The notes under the pieces are model-generated. The model ran no database searches, was not told where the DNA came from, and saw only the letters and a program-made list of their open reading frames with translations. From positions 19,950 through 69,431 of the forward strand of contig DBQQ01000002.1 in NCBI GenBank assembly GCA_002305315.1: a stretch of DNA of 49,482 nucleotides, read 5' to 3'. Made by a program: the position numbers and the translations under genes. Of this stretch, positions 17,130 through 25,247 are shown one piece after another (the stretch's first letter is position 1; each line of letters opens with the position of its first letter). This DNA is from Clostridiales bacterium UBA1390 (GTDB lineage Bacteria; Bacillota; Clostridia; Lachnospirales; Bianqueaceae).

Positions 17130-18589
17130 TCCAAACCTCCCTGGGCCGCCTCCAGTGCCCGTACCATCGCCATTGCCTTATTCTGGCACTCCCGGAATTC
17201 CTTTTCCGGCACACTGTCCGATACAATCCCTGCGCCCGCTCTGACACATACGCTGCCATCTCGCATATAAGCCATCCGAATGGCAATACAAAGATCCATA
17301 TTGCCTGTAAAGTCTAAATATCCCACCGCGCCTCCATAAAGTCCACGGGTATCCCCCTCCAATTCATCAATGATCTGACAGGCTCGAACCTTGGGCGCAC
17401 CAGACAGAGTTCCAGCTGGCAACACTGCATCCACCGCATCGGCCGCTTCTTTGCCTGATTGAATCTTTCCTGTGACAGTAGAAGCGATATGCATCACATG
17501 AGAATATCGCTGTATCGTCAAATACTGTTCCACCTTTACACTTCCGATTTGGCTGATCTTTCCCAAATCGTTTCTGCCCAGATCCACCAGCATGTTATGT
17601 TCCGCCCGTTCTTTCTCATCTGCCAGCAGTTCATGTTCCAATGCCTGATCTTCCGCCTCATTCCGCCCTCGAGCTCTGGTTCCCGCCAGCGGAAATGTAC
17701 TGAGGCGCCCATCTTCTAGTTTCACCAGAGTTTCTGGTGAGGCCCCGGCAATCTCCATGTCATCCCCGGAGAAATAGAACATATACGGTGAAGGATTCAA
17801 TGTTCGGAGAATCCGGTACGTATCCAGCAGGCTGCCCTCCGCTTCTACCTTCAATGGATTCGATAACACCACTTGAAAAATATCGCCCTCCCGGATGTAC
17901 TCCTTAGCCCGGTCTACCATTTGGCAATAGCGCTCCTTCGAAAACGCCGGAGACAGCGGACCTTTCAACTTAAGAGGCGGGATCAACTCCTTCTGTCCCT
18001 TCCTGAGAAGCTGCTGCATCGCGAGAAGCTGCTGTTTTGCCCTTTCATACGCTGCTTCTCCTCCGCTTGGATCCGCTCCCGCAATCAGAAAGAGCTTCTG
18101 TCTGTCATGATCGAACGCAATGACCCGATCGAACAACATCAAATCCATGTCTCTGAAGTCGGCTTCTCTCCAACGATGATTCTGCAGAACGGGCTCTCCA
18201 TAACGGATATAATCATAAGAAAAATATCCCACCAACCCTCCTGTAAAGGTGGGCAGTCCCGGCAAAACCGCTGTCTTATATTTCGCGATCAACTCCTTCA
18301 GCACCTCTTTGGGATGCGAAACCACTTCCTGAATGACCTTCTGTCCGGATCGAATCTGTAAACATCCTCCCCGACAAACCACTTCCATAGAGGGATCATA
18401 TCCGAGGAAAGAATATCGTCCCCATTTATGATTATCCTCCACACTCTCTAACAGGAAACAATGGGAACTCACGCGTTTCAGCATTCGAAGAACCTCTACC
18501 GGTGTGTATGAGTCTGCATACAGCTCCTTATAGAGGGGCACCCTCCGGTAAGCTGTCATACTGAGAAATTCTTGCAGCGTAGGCTTCAT
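17126..18589 (-). CDS. trpE: Anthranilate synthase component I
   Basis: TrpE converts chorismate to anthranilate with ammonia from TrpG. The 487 residues include the tryptophan-binding LLES motif near residue 47 (CFLLESVEDNHKWGRYSFLG), so feedback inhibition by tryptophan is expected. The chorismate-binding half has DIFQVVLSNP, PSPYMFYFSGDD, GASPETLVKLEDG, PLAGTRARGR, HNMLVDLGRNDLG and LPAGTLSGAPKVRA. It is the first gene of the operon, behind the T-box leader. Confidence 0.96.
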   Translation of the reverse strand: MKPTLQEFLSMTAYRRVPLYKELYADSYTPVEVLRMLKRVSSHCFLLESVEDNHKWGRYSFLGYDPSMEVVCRGGCLQIRSGQKVIQEVVSHPKEVLKELIAKYKTAVLPGLPTFTGGLVGYFSYDYIRYGEPVLQNHRWREADFRDMDLMLFDRVIAFDHDRQKLFLIAGADPSGGEAAYERAKQQLLAMQQLLRKGQKELIPPLKLKGPLSPAFSKERYCQMVDRAKEYIREGDIFQVVLSNPLKVEAEGSLLDTYRILRTLNPSPYMFYFSGDDMEIAGASPETLVKLEDGRLSTFPLAGTRARGRNEAEDQALEHELLADEKERAEHNMLVDLGRNDLGKISQIGSVKVEQYLTIQRYSHVMHIASTVTGKIQSGKEAADAVDAVLPAGTLSGAPKVRACQIIDELEGDTRGLYGGAVGYLDFTGNMDLCIAIRMAYMRDGSVCVRAGAGIVSDSVPEKEFRECQNKAMAMVRALEAAQGGLE

Positions 18590-18626
18590 CTCTTCTTCTC
18601 TTCCTTTCCCTGTCAGGAATAGACAA

Positions 18627-18663
18627 TAAAAAAGCCCCTGACAGAATCTATTTCTGTCAAGGA
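18627..18663 (-). terminator. Regulated terminator of the trp T-box
   Basis: On the minus strand CCTTGACAGAA pairs with TTCTGTCAGGG and runs into a six-T tract. Its 5' side lies just after the antiterminator sequence, so formation of the antiterminator on uncharged tRNA would prevent it. Confidence 0.88.
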
Positions 18664-18916
18664 CGAATGATCAATCAATATACGATACACCCGCGGTGCC
18701 ACCTTGCTTCATGGATCGCTCCATGCCCTTAGCGAGATACCAACATATCCCCGGCAACTTACGTATGCCTAACGTCGCAGCATACTCAGGAAAATCCCTT
18801 TGACTGCGCCCTCAGCGGCCCATTAGGCAGCTTGCGTTCGTTCCGGCTCTCACCCTCCCGGACTCTCTGTGCGTGCACCACTGCTTCCAACTCCGCCTCA
18901 ACGGTTTCTTTTGTTG
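18627..18916 (-). promoter_or_regulatory. T-box riboswitch (tRNA-Trp) upstream of trpE
   Basis: The leader between the promoter and trpE has the marks of a T-box: AGAGAG and GGTGAGAGCCGG in stem I, a specifier region AATGGGCCGCTGAG, and the conserved T-box GGTGGCACCGCGGGT (18703-18689) before a terminator. The codon placed at the specifier position is TGG (18822-18820), which reads tryptophan and agrees with the operon downstream. Uncharged tRNA-Trp should bind and switch the trp genes on. Confidence 0.95.
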
Positions 18917-18922
18917 TCTCGT

Positions 18923-18951
18923 ATAATACCACAATAATTTCGGAATGTCAA
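18923..18951 (-). promoter_or_regulatory. Sigma-A promoter of the trp operon
   Basis: TTGACA (18951-18946), a 17-base spacer, TATTAT (18928-18923), with TG one base before the -10 box (extended -10). It places the transcript start near 18916, at the beginning of the T-box. Confidence 0.87.
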
Positions 18952-19026
18952 CTACTTTTTTCCTCATCTCGAAAAAAAATGGGGAACTGCTGCCAAATGC
19001 CTACGATCCAAAAGTAAAAGGGATGT

Positions 19027-19061
19027 GCCGCAAAACCATCCCTAGTGGATCATTTTGCGGC
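19027..19061 (-). terminator. Terminator of the nfeD-SPFH unit
   Basis: GCCGCAAAA and TTTTGCGGC form a perfect 9-bp stem 35 bases downstream of the SPFH gene. A short T-run (CCCTTTTAC) follows after a few bases. Confidence 0.65.
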
Positions 19062-19096
19062 CCTCCTCCCGATCTTACCTCAAAATCCCTCTTACC

Positions 19097-20035
19097 TTAC
19101 TCATCTTTCTTGAGCAGCTCTCCCAAGGAAGTAGCCATACCTGCCAGTCCTTGGATCTCTGAGGGAATGATAATCTTGGTGGCCTTTCCGTCAGCCGCCT
19201 TTTCAAAAGCTTCCAGACTCTTTAACTGGATCACGGGCGCATCCAATTGTACGTCCTTGATCATCTTCAGACCTTCTGCTGTTGCTTTCTGCACCGTCAA
19301 GATCGCTTCTGCCTGACCTTCTGCCTCACGAATCTGCGCTTCTTTAGTCGCCTCCGCATTCAGAATCGCAGACTGTTTATGGGCCTCTGCCTCCAGAATC
19401 ATAGCAGCACGTTTACCTTCTGCCACCAGAATCTGCGATTGCTTCTCGCCTTCCGCCCGCAGAATGGATTCTCGTTTCTCACGCTCCGCCTTCATCTGTT
19501 TTTCCATGGCCGCCTGTACATCCGACGGTGGAATAATATTCTTAACTTCCACGCGATTGACCTTGATGCCCCACGGATCCGTGGCCTCATCCAGGATGGT
19601 CCGCATCTTACTATTGATGATATCTCTGGAGGTGAAGGTAGCGTCCAGCTCCAGATCTCCGATGATATTACGAAGTGTCGTAGCCGACAGATTCGCAATA
19701 GCCATCATCGGCCGTTCCACACCATACGTATACGCCTTGGGGTCTGTGATCTGGAAAAAGATTACCGTATCAATCTGGATCGTCGCATTGTCTTTCGTGA
19801 TCACCGGCTGAGGTGGAAAATCCGCGACCTGCTCTTTCAGATTCACCTTCAGATTCACCTTCATGGCTACCTCATCAATAAATGGAACCTTCCAGTGAAA
19901 TCCTGTACTCCATGTGGTACGATACGCTCCCAGACGTTGAATGACATACGCGCTTGCCTGCGGTACGATTCGGATATTGGCGATCAGGATGATCAATATC
20001 AACAAGACGATACCCAATAAAATATAAGGAAACAT
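19097..20035 (-). CDS. SPFH-domain membrane protein (stomatin/flotillin-like)
   Basis: The 312-residue protein has one N-terminal membrane helix (MFPYILLGIVLLILIILIA), then an SPFH domain (VPQASAYVIQRLGAYRTTWSTGFHWKVPF through the region ending NIIPPSDVQAAM) and a long Ala/Glu/Lys-rich coiled coil (about 185-265). SPFH proteins oligomerise at the membrane and organise microdomains or associated proteases. The gene order nfeD-stomatin is the standard operon for this class, and the NfeD partner is directly upstream. GGGGGAG precedes the start. It is of the slipin/stomatin type and not HflC or FtsH-bound HflK, judging by the neighbour. Confidence 0.9.
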   Translation of the reverse strand: MFPYILLGIVLLILIILIANIRIVPQASAYVIQRLGAYRTTWSTGFHWKVPFIDEVAMKVNLKVNLKEQVADFPPQPVITKDNATIQIDTVIFFQITDPKAYTYGVERPMMAIANLSATTLRNIIGDLELDATFTSRDIINSKMRTILDEATDPWGIKVNRVEVKNIIPPSDVQAAMEKQMKAEREKRESILRAEGEKQSQILVAEGKRAAMILEAEAHKQSAILNAEATKEAQIREAEGQAEAILTVQKATAEGLKMIKDVQLDAPVIQLKSLEAFEKAADGKATKIIIPSEIQGLAGMATSLGELLKKDE

Positions 20036-20057
20036 CTAAACTCCCCCTATCCTATGA

Positions 20058-20504
20058 TTATTCCGATGACTGCTTGGGTCTGACAAATAACTTAACACCT
20101 TCTACACGAAGGATCGTAACGATCGTTCCCTCCGGGATGCAGTCCGTCTGTTCATCGGTCCTGGCAGACCAGATCTGACCGCCCACTTTGACCTGCCCGG
20201 TTCCTTCCAACGGACGAATGGCTTCAGATACGACGCCCTCTCTGCCAATGATCGCATCCACATTCGTTGGCTGAATCTTGGGTGTCACGTATTTCTTGAC
20301 CAGAGGTCTTGTGAAGAAGAGAAGCAGACCTGATACAAGCACAAAGACCAGACACTGGATCCATTCACTGACCTCAAACATGGCCAGTGCCCACGCTATC
20401 AGTGCGCCTGCCGCAAACCATATGGAAACCAGTCCCATGGTTCCTGCTTCCACCAATATGCTGACAATCAGAATCGCCAACCATATGTACGTCCAAACGG
20501 ACAT
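20058..20504 (-). CDS. NfeD family membrane protein
   Basis: This 148-residue protein is a short NfeD: two to three membrane helices in the first 80 residues (IWLAILIVSILVEAGTMGLVSIWFAAGALIAWAL, then CLVFVLVSGLLLFF), followed by a C-terminal OB-fold with NVDAIIGREGVVSEAI and GQVKVGGQIWSA. It lacks the protease domain of long NfeD. The OB domain is thought to help assemble the stomatin partner encoded 22 bases downstream. The ATG at 20504 is preferred because GGGAGG lies 8 bases upstream; a GTG at 20513 falls within that site. Confidence 0.88.
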   Translation of the reverse strand: MSVWTYIWLAILIVSILVEAGTMGLVSIWFAAGALIAWALAMFEVSEWIQCLVFVLVSGLLLFFTRPLVKKYVTPKIQPTNVDAIIGREGVVSEAIRPLEGTGQVKVGGQIWSARTDEQTDCIPEGTIVTILRVEGVKLFVRPKQSSE

Positions 20505-20551
20505 CTCCGTCACCTCCCATCCGATAAAGTATCCTTTCTGGATCTGAGTCT

Positions 20552-20580
20552 ACAATATCATACTCCGCTCCTGCCGTCAA
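20552..20580 (-). promoter_or_regulatory. Probable sigma-A promoter of nfeD-SPFH
   Basis: TTGACG (20580-20575), 17 bases, TATTGT (20557-20552) with TG one base before the -10 box. It lies between the terminator of the sigH operon and nfeD. Confidence 0.65.
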
Positions 20581-20586
20581 TATACA

Positions 20587-20619
20587 GCACGCGAGTTGAC
20601 AAAAATGCCAACTCGCGCT
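20587..20619 (-). terminator. Terminator-like hairpin after the LytTR regulator
   Basis: A 9-bp perfect stem (CGCGAGTTG at 20616-20608 against CAACTCGCG at 20598-20590) starts at the stop codon of the regulator gene. There is no T-run after it on the minus strand, so it may be weak. Confidence 0.5.
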
Positions 20620-21379
20620 ACTCCTCGTCCATCAAAACCTCACGTATATTCTCTCGAAAACCACGGCTTACAGGCAGCGGCTGAGAACAATTGAACAAAT
20701 ACACGGTCAATTCTCGCCCCTCTCCTTCGACACGCTGAATCTGATCAATGTTCACCAAGATCGTCCGATGAATCCTGCGCAGGCGGTCAATCTTCTGTTC
20801 TGAAAGCTGCTTTAGGATTTCATCAAATACCCCCTTCTCCGCACGAATCTCCTCCACTCTGCCAGAGATTCTCATGATCGTCAGTACCCCTTTGAGAAGC
20901 TGAATACAGGCGATCTCATTGACATTATACCGGCAAATCGTATGCCCCAAACGGAACTGCAGTGTCTCCGCCTGTTCATATTTTTTACGCAGATATTCCC
21001 GAATCCCCAGCGCCTCTCCTACCGTCTCTATCAGTTCATTCGGCTCATAAGGCTTTACCAGAAAGTCATAGCTGCACACTCTCTGCAGTACGCGATTTCG
21101 TAAGTGCCTGTGATTACTGATAAAGATAATCGGAGTATTTAAATAAGCGTTCTGCTGTCGAATCCACTCCGCCAGATGGATGCCAGTCACACCAGAACCC
21201 ACAATCTCAATATCCAGCAGAAATACAGCATATCTGTGGTTCCTGATCCATTCTGTCGCTTCCTTCGGCGTTTTACAGGTATCCACAGCCAGTTCCGGAA
21301 ACGTACCGGCCAGGATCTTTTTCATTCGTTCCGTCTCCCTCTCCTCATCATCCATGATCAGAGCTCTCTTTTCATTCAT
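20618..21379 (-). CDS. LytTR-type response regulator
   Basis: The 253-residue protein has a receiver domain (about 1-125: ALIMDDEERE, phospho-acceptor Asp in FLLDIEI, conserved Lys in FLVKPYEP) and a C-terminal LytTR DNA-binding domain (about 145-245: NEIACIQLLKGVLTI, RLRRIHRTILVNIDQIQRVE). AgrA-type regulators of this build bind direct repeats upstream of their targets. The gene overlaps the sensor kinase gene by eight bases and is the last gene of the operon that carries sigH. No AgrB or AgrD peptide gene is nearby, so the signal is unknown. Confidence 0.9.
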   Translation of the reverse strand: MNEKRALIMDDEERETERMKKILAGTFPELAVDTCKTPKEATEWIRNHRYAVFLLDIEIVGSGVTGIHLAEWIRQQNAYLNTPIIFISNHRHLRNRVLQRVCSYDFLVKPYEPNELIETVGEALGIREYLRKKYEQAETLQFRLGHTICRYNVNEIACIQLLKGVLTIMRISGRVEEIRAEKGVFDEILKQLSEQKIDRLRRIHRTILVNIDQIQRVEGEGRELTVYLFNCSQPLPVSRGFRENIREVLMDEE

Positions 21380-22316
21380 CAGCCTCTCGTGCCTCCTTTG
21401 AATAAAACGTCACTTCCACTCGAATCATTCCATCCTGATCCTCCAACATCAAGTCTCCATCATATTTATTGACGAGTTTGGAAACCTGATACAAGCCAAG
21501 ACCCTGATGATGTTCTCCTTTTGTAGTGAAATTTTTCTGCGTCATCTGTACAATGCTTGGCATCTGATCTGGAATGGGATTCTCAATCACGAGACGATGC
21601 ATCGTACGACCATTCTCCCCTTCACAGGAAAGACGGACTCCAATATACCGACGCTCTGGTTCCAGATCTCGGACTGCATCCATGGCATTATCCATCAGAT
21701 TCTGAAAGATCTCCACCAAGCGGTATTCCGGCAGTGGAAACTCCGGCAGACGAGGCGTTGCACTGATTTTCAGCTGAATCCCCTGCTTCTGCGCCTGGTT
21801 GGCTTGGCCGTATAGGAGCGCTCTGAACAATGGATTCTCCATATGCAGCAGAATGTCATTCAGCTGGTTTTCGATCTGAAGATCCTGATAATATACCTGT
21901 ACTTCCTGCCGGAGCTTCTCTGGATCCTTTTCTGTCATCACCAGATCGTGCAGGTAATTGAGATGCTTATTGTAATCATGTGCTCTCACTCTGGCACTGT
22001 CCACATAGGCTTCCATGGACTGTATGTACCGGTCATTCGCAGCGATCTTCTGCGACTCCTGCCGACCTCGAAAGAAGATTAGCATGCCCACAAACAAGCA
22101 GAGCATGAGAAAATGGAGCAACATGAATAGCCCTGGCAGTGTCAGCGAAGTATCCGTTTGCTCATTCTGTAAAAACTGTGCTAATACCAGTACGGGAATC
22201 CCAAGAACCCCTGTCATCACCCAGCACATCTGCCGATGCTCATAGTAGAGCACGGCCAGATGTCTGCGCCGTATGATCCAGCACAACAAAAAAAACACAC
22301 AGACATGCCGATCCAT
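21372..22316 (-). CDS. GHKL sensor histidine kinase, C-terminal part (frameshifted from the N-terminal part)
   Basis: This frame codes for the last membrane helices (VMTGVLGIPVLVLAQFL, LHFLMLCLFVGMLIFF), the phospho-acceptor His in RVRAHDYNKHLNYLHDL, and the ATP-binding GHKL domain with FQNLMDNAMDAVRDL (N box) and GLGLYQVSKLVNKYDGDL (G box). It is an AgrC-like kinase and the natural partner of the LytTR regulator downstream. The first in-frame ATG (22316) has no ribosome binding site. Removing one base from the T8 run (22295-22288 on the minus strand) joins it to the membrane part encoded upstream as a single 444-residue kinase. Either a frameshift, a phase-variable switch, ribosomal slippage or a sequencing error separates them. 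Confidence 0.85.
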   Translation of the reverse strand: MDRHVCVFFLLCWIIRRRHLAVLYYEHRQMCWVMTGVLGIPVLVLAQFLQNEQTDTSLTLPGLFMLLHFLMLCLFVGMLIFFRGRQESQKIAANDRYIQSMEAYVDSARVRAHDYNKHLNYLHDLVMTEKDPEKLRQEVQVYYQDLQIENQLNDILLHMENPLFRALLYGQANQAQKQGIQLKISATPRLPEFPLPEYRLVEIFQNLMDNAMDAVRDLEPERRYIGVRLSCEGENGRTMHRLVIENPIPDQMPSIVQMTQKNFTTKGEHHQGLGLYQVSKLVNKYDGDLMLEDQDGMIRVEVTFYSKEAREADE

Positions 22317-22707
22317 TGACCAGGATCATTTCAAAGAAATCATTCCATTCCCAAGGGACAAAGCACCGAAACAAAATCTGGAAATATTCTGTCACGGTCA
22401 CCGCAAAAAACGTATGCATGATCGTAAAGGATAATGGAAAGCCTCGAAACAAGAAGGCAAACACGGCAATCAAAAGCAGCAAGAGAAGAACCAGGCGGGG
22501 TTGCGGATAGAAAGTTGCCCACTCCATGATGGCAAACAAAGCGCCTACAATGAGCAGACTGCCTCCTGTCTGCAGCCATCTAACCGGGAGATTCATTTTC
22601 CCGAATAGTATGATGCGCCACTGATCGCTGTTTTCCGGCAGCAATACTGCCCAGATCATTAAGACTCCCAGGAGCCCCAGCATATCTGCCGCCCACTCAA
22701 TCCACAT
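22240..22707 (-). CDS. GHKL sensor histidine kinase, N-terminal membrane part (frameshifted)
   Basis: The 155-residue product has about four to five membrane helices (MLGLLGVLMIWAVLL, SLLIVGALFAIMEWATFY, LVLLLLLLIAVFAFLF, IMHTFFAVTVTEYFQIL, and the start of another) and then leaves frame at a T8 run, ending in an unrelated tail (DHTAQTSGRALL). Its start lies three bases after sigH. In AgrC-like kinases such a helical bundle is the signal-sensing part. Taken alone it would be a membrane fragment without kinase activity. Joined to the following frame it gives a normal kinase of 444 residues. Confidence 0.75.
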   Translation of the reverse strand: MWIEWAADMLGLLGVLMIWAVLLPENSDQWRIILFGKMNLPVRWLQTGGSLLIVGALFAIMEWATFYPQPRLVLLLLLLIAVFAFLFRGFPLSFTIMHTFFAVTVTEYFQILFRCFVPWEWNDFFEMILVNGSACLCVFFVVLDHTAQTSGRALL

Positions 22708-22710
22708 CGC

Positions 22711-23379
22711 TTATACCTCCGCCGCGATCTGCTGTACTTTTTTCTTGATTCTCTGCAGGGCGTTATCAATGGATTTCGGTGTCTTCCCCATGGCCTTTGC
22801 AATCTGATGATAATCGTATCCCTGAAGATACAGAGAAAGCACTCTTCTTTCAAACTGACTGCAATGCTTATCAATCTGCTTTTGCAGAAGCTTGATCTCT
22901 TCCTTGCCGATCAATGTATCCTCTGGTGAATCCTCCTGCGGAGCCGCCAGGATATCCATCATGGTCGTCTCCTTCTCCTCATCGTCGTTCAGTGTCTTGT
23001 TAAGGGAGACATAGGAGTTCAACGGCAGATGTTTCAGCCGCGTCGCATTCTTTACCGCCGTCAATATCTGCCGGCTAATACATAAGTCTGCAAAACTGCG
23101 GAAAGCTGCTTCTTTTTCCGGTTGATAGGCCATAATCGCCTTATACAGACCTATCATCCCTTCCTGGATCAGATCCGCGCGGTCCGCGCCCAGCAGAAAA
23201 TAGGGCCTTGTCTTTACCCGGACCAAATCTTTATATCGTTCCAGCAGGAGATCCACCGCATCGGCTCCGTCCCTACCACCTTGCCGCACGATCTCTATGA
23301 CTTCCTCATCCGTTAAATCCGCCCATTCCGGGCGATCCAAAATCGTCTGCTCGTAATTTTCCACTGTATTCTCCTGCAT
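22711..23379 (-). CDS. sigH: RNA polymerase sigma factor SigH (stationary phase/sporulation)
   Basis: SigH (Spo0H) directs RNA polymerase to early sporulation and transition-state genes. The 222-residue sigma-70 family protein has LTDEEVIEIVRQGGRDGADAVDLLLERYKDLVR (region 1.2/2.1), the region 2 core GADRADLIQEGMIGLYKAI, AFRSFADLCISRQILTAVKNATRLKH (2.3-2.4), and region 4 RRVLSLYLQGYDYHQIAKAMGKTPKSIDNALQRIKKK. The upstream order cysE-mrnC-rlmB matches the Bacillus sigH neighbourhood, without cysS and yacP. It starts one base after rlmB and is followed by a two-component system. Confidence 0.93.
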   Translation of the reverse strand: MQENTVENYEQTILDRPEWADLTDEEVIEIVRQGGRDGADAVDLLLERYKDLVRVKTRPYFLLGADRADLIQEGMIGLYKAIMAYQPEKEAAFRSFADLCISRQILTAVKNATRLKHLPLNSYVSLNKTLNDDEEKETTMMDILAAPQEDSPEDTLIGKEEIKLLQKQIDKHCSQFERRVLSLYLQGYDYHQIAKAMGKTPKSIDNALQRIKKKVQQIAAEV

Positions 23380-23380
23380 T

Positions 23381-24139
23381 TTATCTACTCATCCTCTGCC
23401 GTACAATCTCATACATCAAAACACCCGCTGCAACGGATGCATTCAACGAATTCACATGTCCCATCATGGGCAGCTTGACAATATAATCGCTTTTCTCCCG
23501 CACCAGACGACTGACTCCCTCATGCTCGCCTCCGATGACAAGCGCAATAGGACCTGTCAGGGCCATACTATACGCCATCTCTCCATCCATGTCTCCGCTG
23601 GCAATCCAAAGGCCCTCTTTCTGCAGTTCTCCTATCGTCTGTGCGATATTATTCACTTTGGCTACCGGTACGTACTCGCAGGCGCCCGCTGCTGTCTTGG
23701 CCACTGCCGCCGTGAGCCCTACTGCATGCCGTTTTGATATAATGACGCCATGCACGCCACAGGCATCCGCTGTCCGCAGAATTGCCCCCAGATTGTGCGG
23801 ATCCTGAATGCTTTCCAGGATGACCAGAAAAGGAGCTTCTCCTTTATCTCTGGCCTTTGCCAGAATATCCGCTACATCCACATACTCGTATGCCTGTGTT
23901 ATGGCAACGACTCCCTGATGATTCTCCCCGCCGGAAAGTTCATCCAACTTTCCCTTCCCAGCCTCCTTCACCAGCAATCGCTTTTGTCTGGCAATGCCCA
24001 CAATACGCCCCAAAGATCCCGTAAACGGCGGACGCTGCACATACAAACATTCTATGCCTCGTCCACTGCGCAATGCCTCCAGTACTGCGTTCCTTCCCAC
24101 AATCACAGAAGGATTCTCTTGTTCCCTACTCTTTTCCAT
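23381..24139 (-). CDS. rlmB: 23S rRNA (guanosine-2'-O-)-methyltransferase RlmB
   Basis: RlmB methylates the 2'-O of a guanosine in 23S rRNA (G2251 in E. coli). The 252-residue SpoU-family protein has an N-terminal substrate-binding domain (VIVGRNAVLEALRSGRGIECLYV) and the knotted methyltransferase domain with ILESIQDPHNLGAILRTADACGVHGVI (motif 1), IALVIGGEHEGVSRLV (motif 2) and IVKLPMMGHVNSLNASVAAGVLMYEI (motif 3). The start has GGAGG upstream and overlaps mrnC by 14 bases. Confidence 0.94.
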   Translation of the reverse strand: MEKSREQENPSVIVGRNAVLEALRSGRGIECLYVQRPPFTGSLGRIVGIARQKRLLVKEAGKGKLDELSGGENHQGVVAITQAYEYVDVADILAKARDKGEAPFLVILESIQDPHNLGAILRTADACGVHGVIISKRHAVGLTAAVAKTAAGACEYVPVAKVNNIAQTIGELQKEGLWIASGDMDGEMAYSMALTGPIALVIGGEHEGVSRLVREKSDYIVKLPMMGHVNSLNASVAAGVLMYEIVRQRMSR

Positions 24140-24566
24140 TTTCTATGTCCTCCATCACTGCCTTCATTCCCTGACACAGCAACTCCCATAGTCTTTCTTC
24201 TTTCTTTTGCAGATACAGCATCCCCAATAGAGCCTCAAATCCGGTTGCCATCTTATAGTCTGCCACTTCCGCGTGCTTGGGTATCGTATGTACTTTGGCG
24301 TTCCGTCCCCGTCGTAATACATCCTGCTCTTCCTCTTCCAATGTATTCCACAACGCTCTGGCCATCTTGGCCTGCGTACTGGCCTTGGCATATTGGGATG
24401 CATGCAAATGCATCAATTTGGGCGAAGTCTTCTCTGCCAGCACGATTCTCGTTCTCAAGAACAAATCGAACACTGTGTCTCCCACAAAGGCCAGTGCGAC
24501 CGGCGCAATCTGACGAAGCACAGGTACTTCCGGCATCTGCTCTTCTGTCCTCTCTACAAACATCAT
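24126..24566 (-). CDS. mrnC: Mini-ribonuclease III
   Basis: MrnC is a small RNase III-like enzyme without a dsRNA-binding domain, known from Bacillus to mature 23S rRNA ends. The 146 residues contain ALAFVGDTVFDLFLRTRIV with the first acidic site, HLHASQYAKASTQAKM and YKMATGFEALLGMLYL with the second acidic signature. The ATG at 24566 overlaps the TGA of cysE (ATGA), which couples the two, and rlmB follows with a 14-base overlap. Confidence 0.93.
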   Translation of the reverse strand: MMFVERTEEQMPEVPVLRQIAPVALAFVGDTVFDLFLRTRIVLAEKTSPKLMHLHASQYAKASTQAKMARALWNTLEEEEQDVLRRGRNAKVHTIPKHAEVADYKMATGFEALLGMLYLQKKEERLWELLCQGMKAVMEDIENGKE

Positions 24567-25216
24567 ATATCCTCTTTCTTATCTTCTTGAATTTCCTCTT
24601 GCAAACACCGCATCTGATCCCGAATCTCTTCCATCTCCATCTCATACGGATCCGGCAGGTGAATCTGATCCAGAGTCTTGCAGGGCTCCTCACTCTGTTC
24701 ATGATATTTTACGATTCGTCCGGGAATCCCTACCACGGTACAATGGGGCGGCACCTCCGAAAGTACGACACTGCCGGCGCCAATTCGAGAATATGCGCCC
24801 ACGCGAAACGATCCCAATACCATAGCTCCCGCGCTGATCAGTACCCCGTCTTCGATCGTAGGATGTCTTTTGCCCTTCTCCTTACCGGTTCCTCCCAGGG
24901 TAACGCCCTGATACAGCGTCACATCATCCCCAATCTCCGTCGTCTCTCCAATGACCACGCCCGCTCCATGGTCAATAAACAGACGTCTGCCCAGCTTGGC
25001 GCCGGGATGGATCTCGATTCCGGTCTTTCGCCGACTGCGTTGTGAGAGCCATCTTGCCCAGAAATAATGTCCCTTCTGGTACAGCTTATGAGCTCTCCGA
25101 TGACTCCATTGTGCCCGAAAGCTAGGATACAGAAACACTTCCCATTTCGAACGAATCGCCGGATCTTTTTCCTGAATCGTAGCAGACTGCTCTTTCCAAA
25201 ACTGCCAAAAGTTCAA
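24563..25216 (-). CDS. cysE: Serine O-acetyltransferase
   Basis: CysE acetylates serine with acetyl-CoA, the first step of cysteine synthesis. The protein has a helical N-terminal part and a left-handed beta-helix of hexapeptide repeats: GIEIHPGAKLGRRLFIDHGAGVVIGETTEIGDD with the catalytic His, VTLYQGVTLGGTG, KRHPTIEDGVLISAGAMVLG and CTVVGIPGRIV. The tail of about 40 residues is acidic. The start is taken as TTG at 25216, just after a G8 run that serves as the ribosome binding site, giving 217 residues; the family begins close to this point. It heads the sigH operon. Confidence 0.88.
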   Translation of the reverse strand: MNFWQFWKEQSATIQEKDPAIRSKWEVFLYPSFRAQWSHRRAHKLYQKGHYFWARWLSQRSRRKTGIEIHPGAKLGRRLFIDHGAGVVIGETTEIGDDVTLYQGVTLGGTGKEKGKRHPTIEDGVLISAGAMVLGSFRVGAYSRIGAGSVVLSEVPPHCTVVGIPGRIVKYHEQSEEPCKTLDQIHLPDPYEMEMEEIRDQMRCLQEEIQEDKKEDI

Positions 25217-25247
25217 ACCGATCCCCCCCCTTCCTACGTCTTTCTGT

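Noticed and set aside
23750..25045. Plus-strand open frame of 431 codons across rlmB, mrnC and cysE
   Set aside because: It runs antisense to three well-supported genes, and its translation has no recognisable domain or normal composition.
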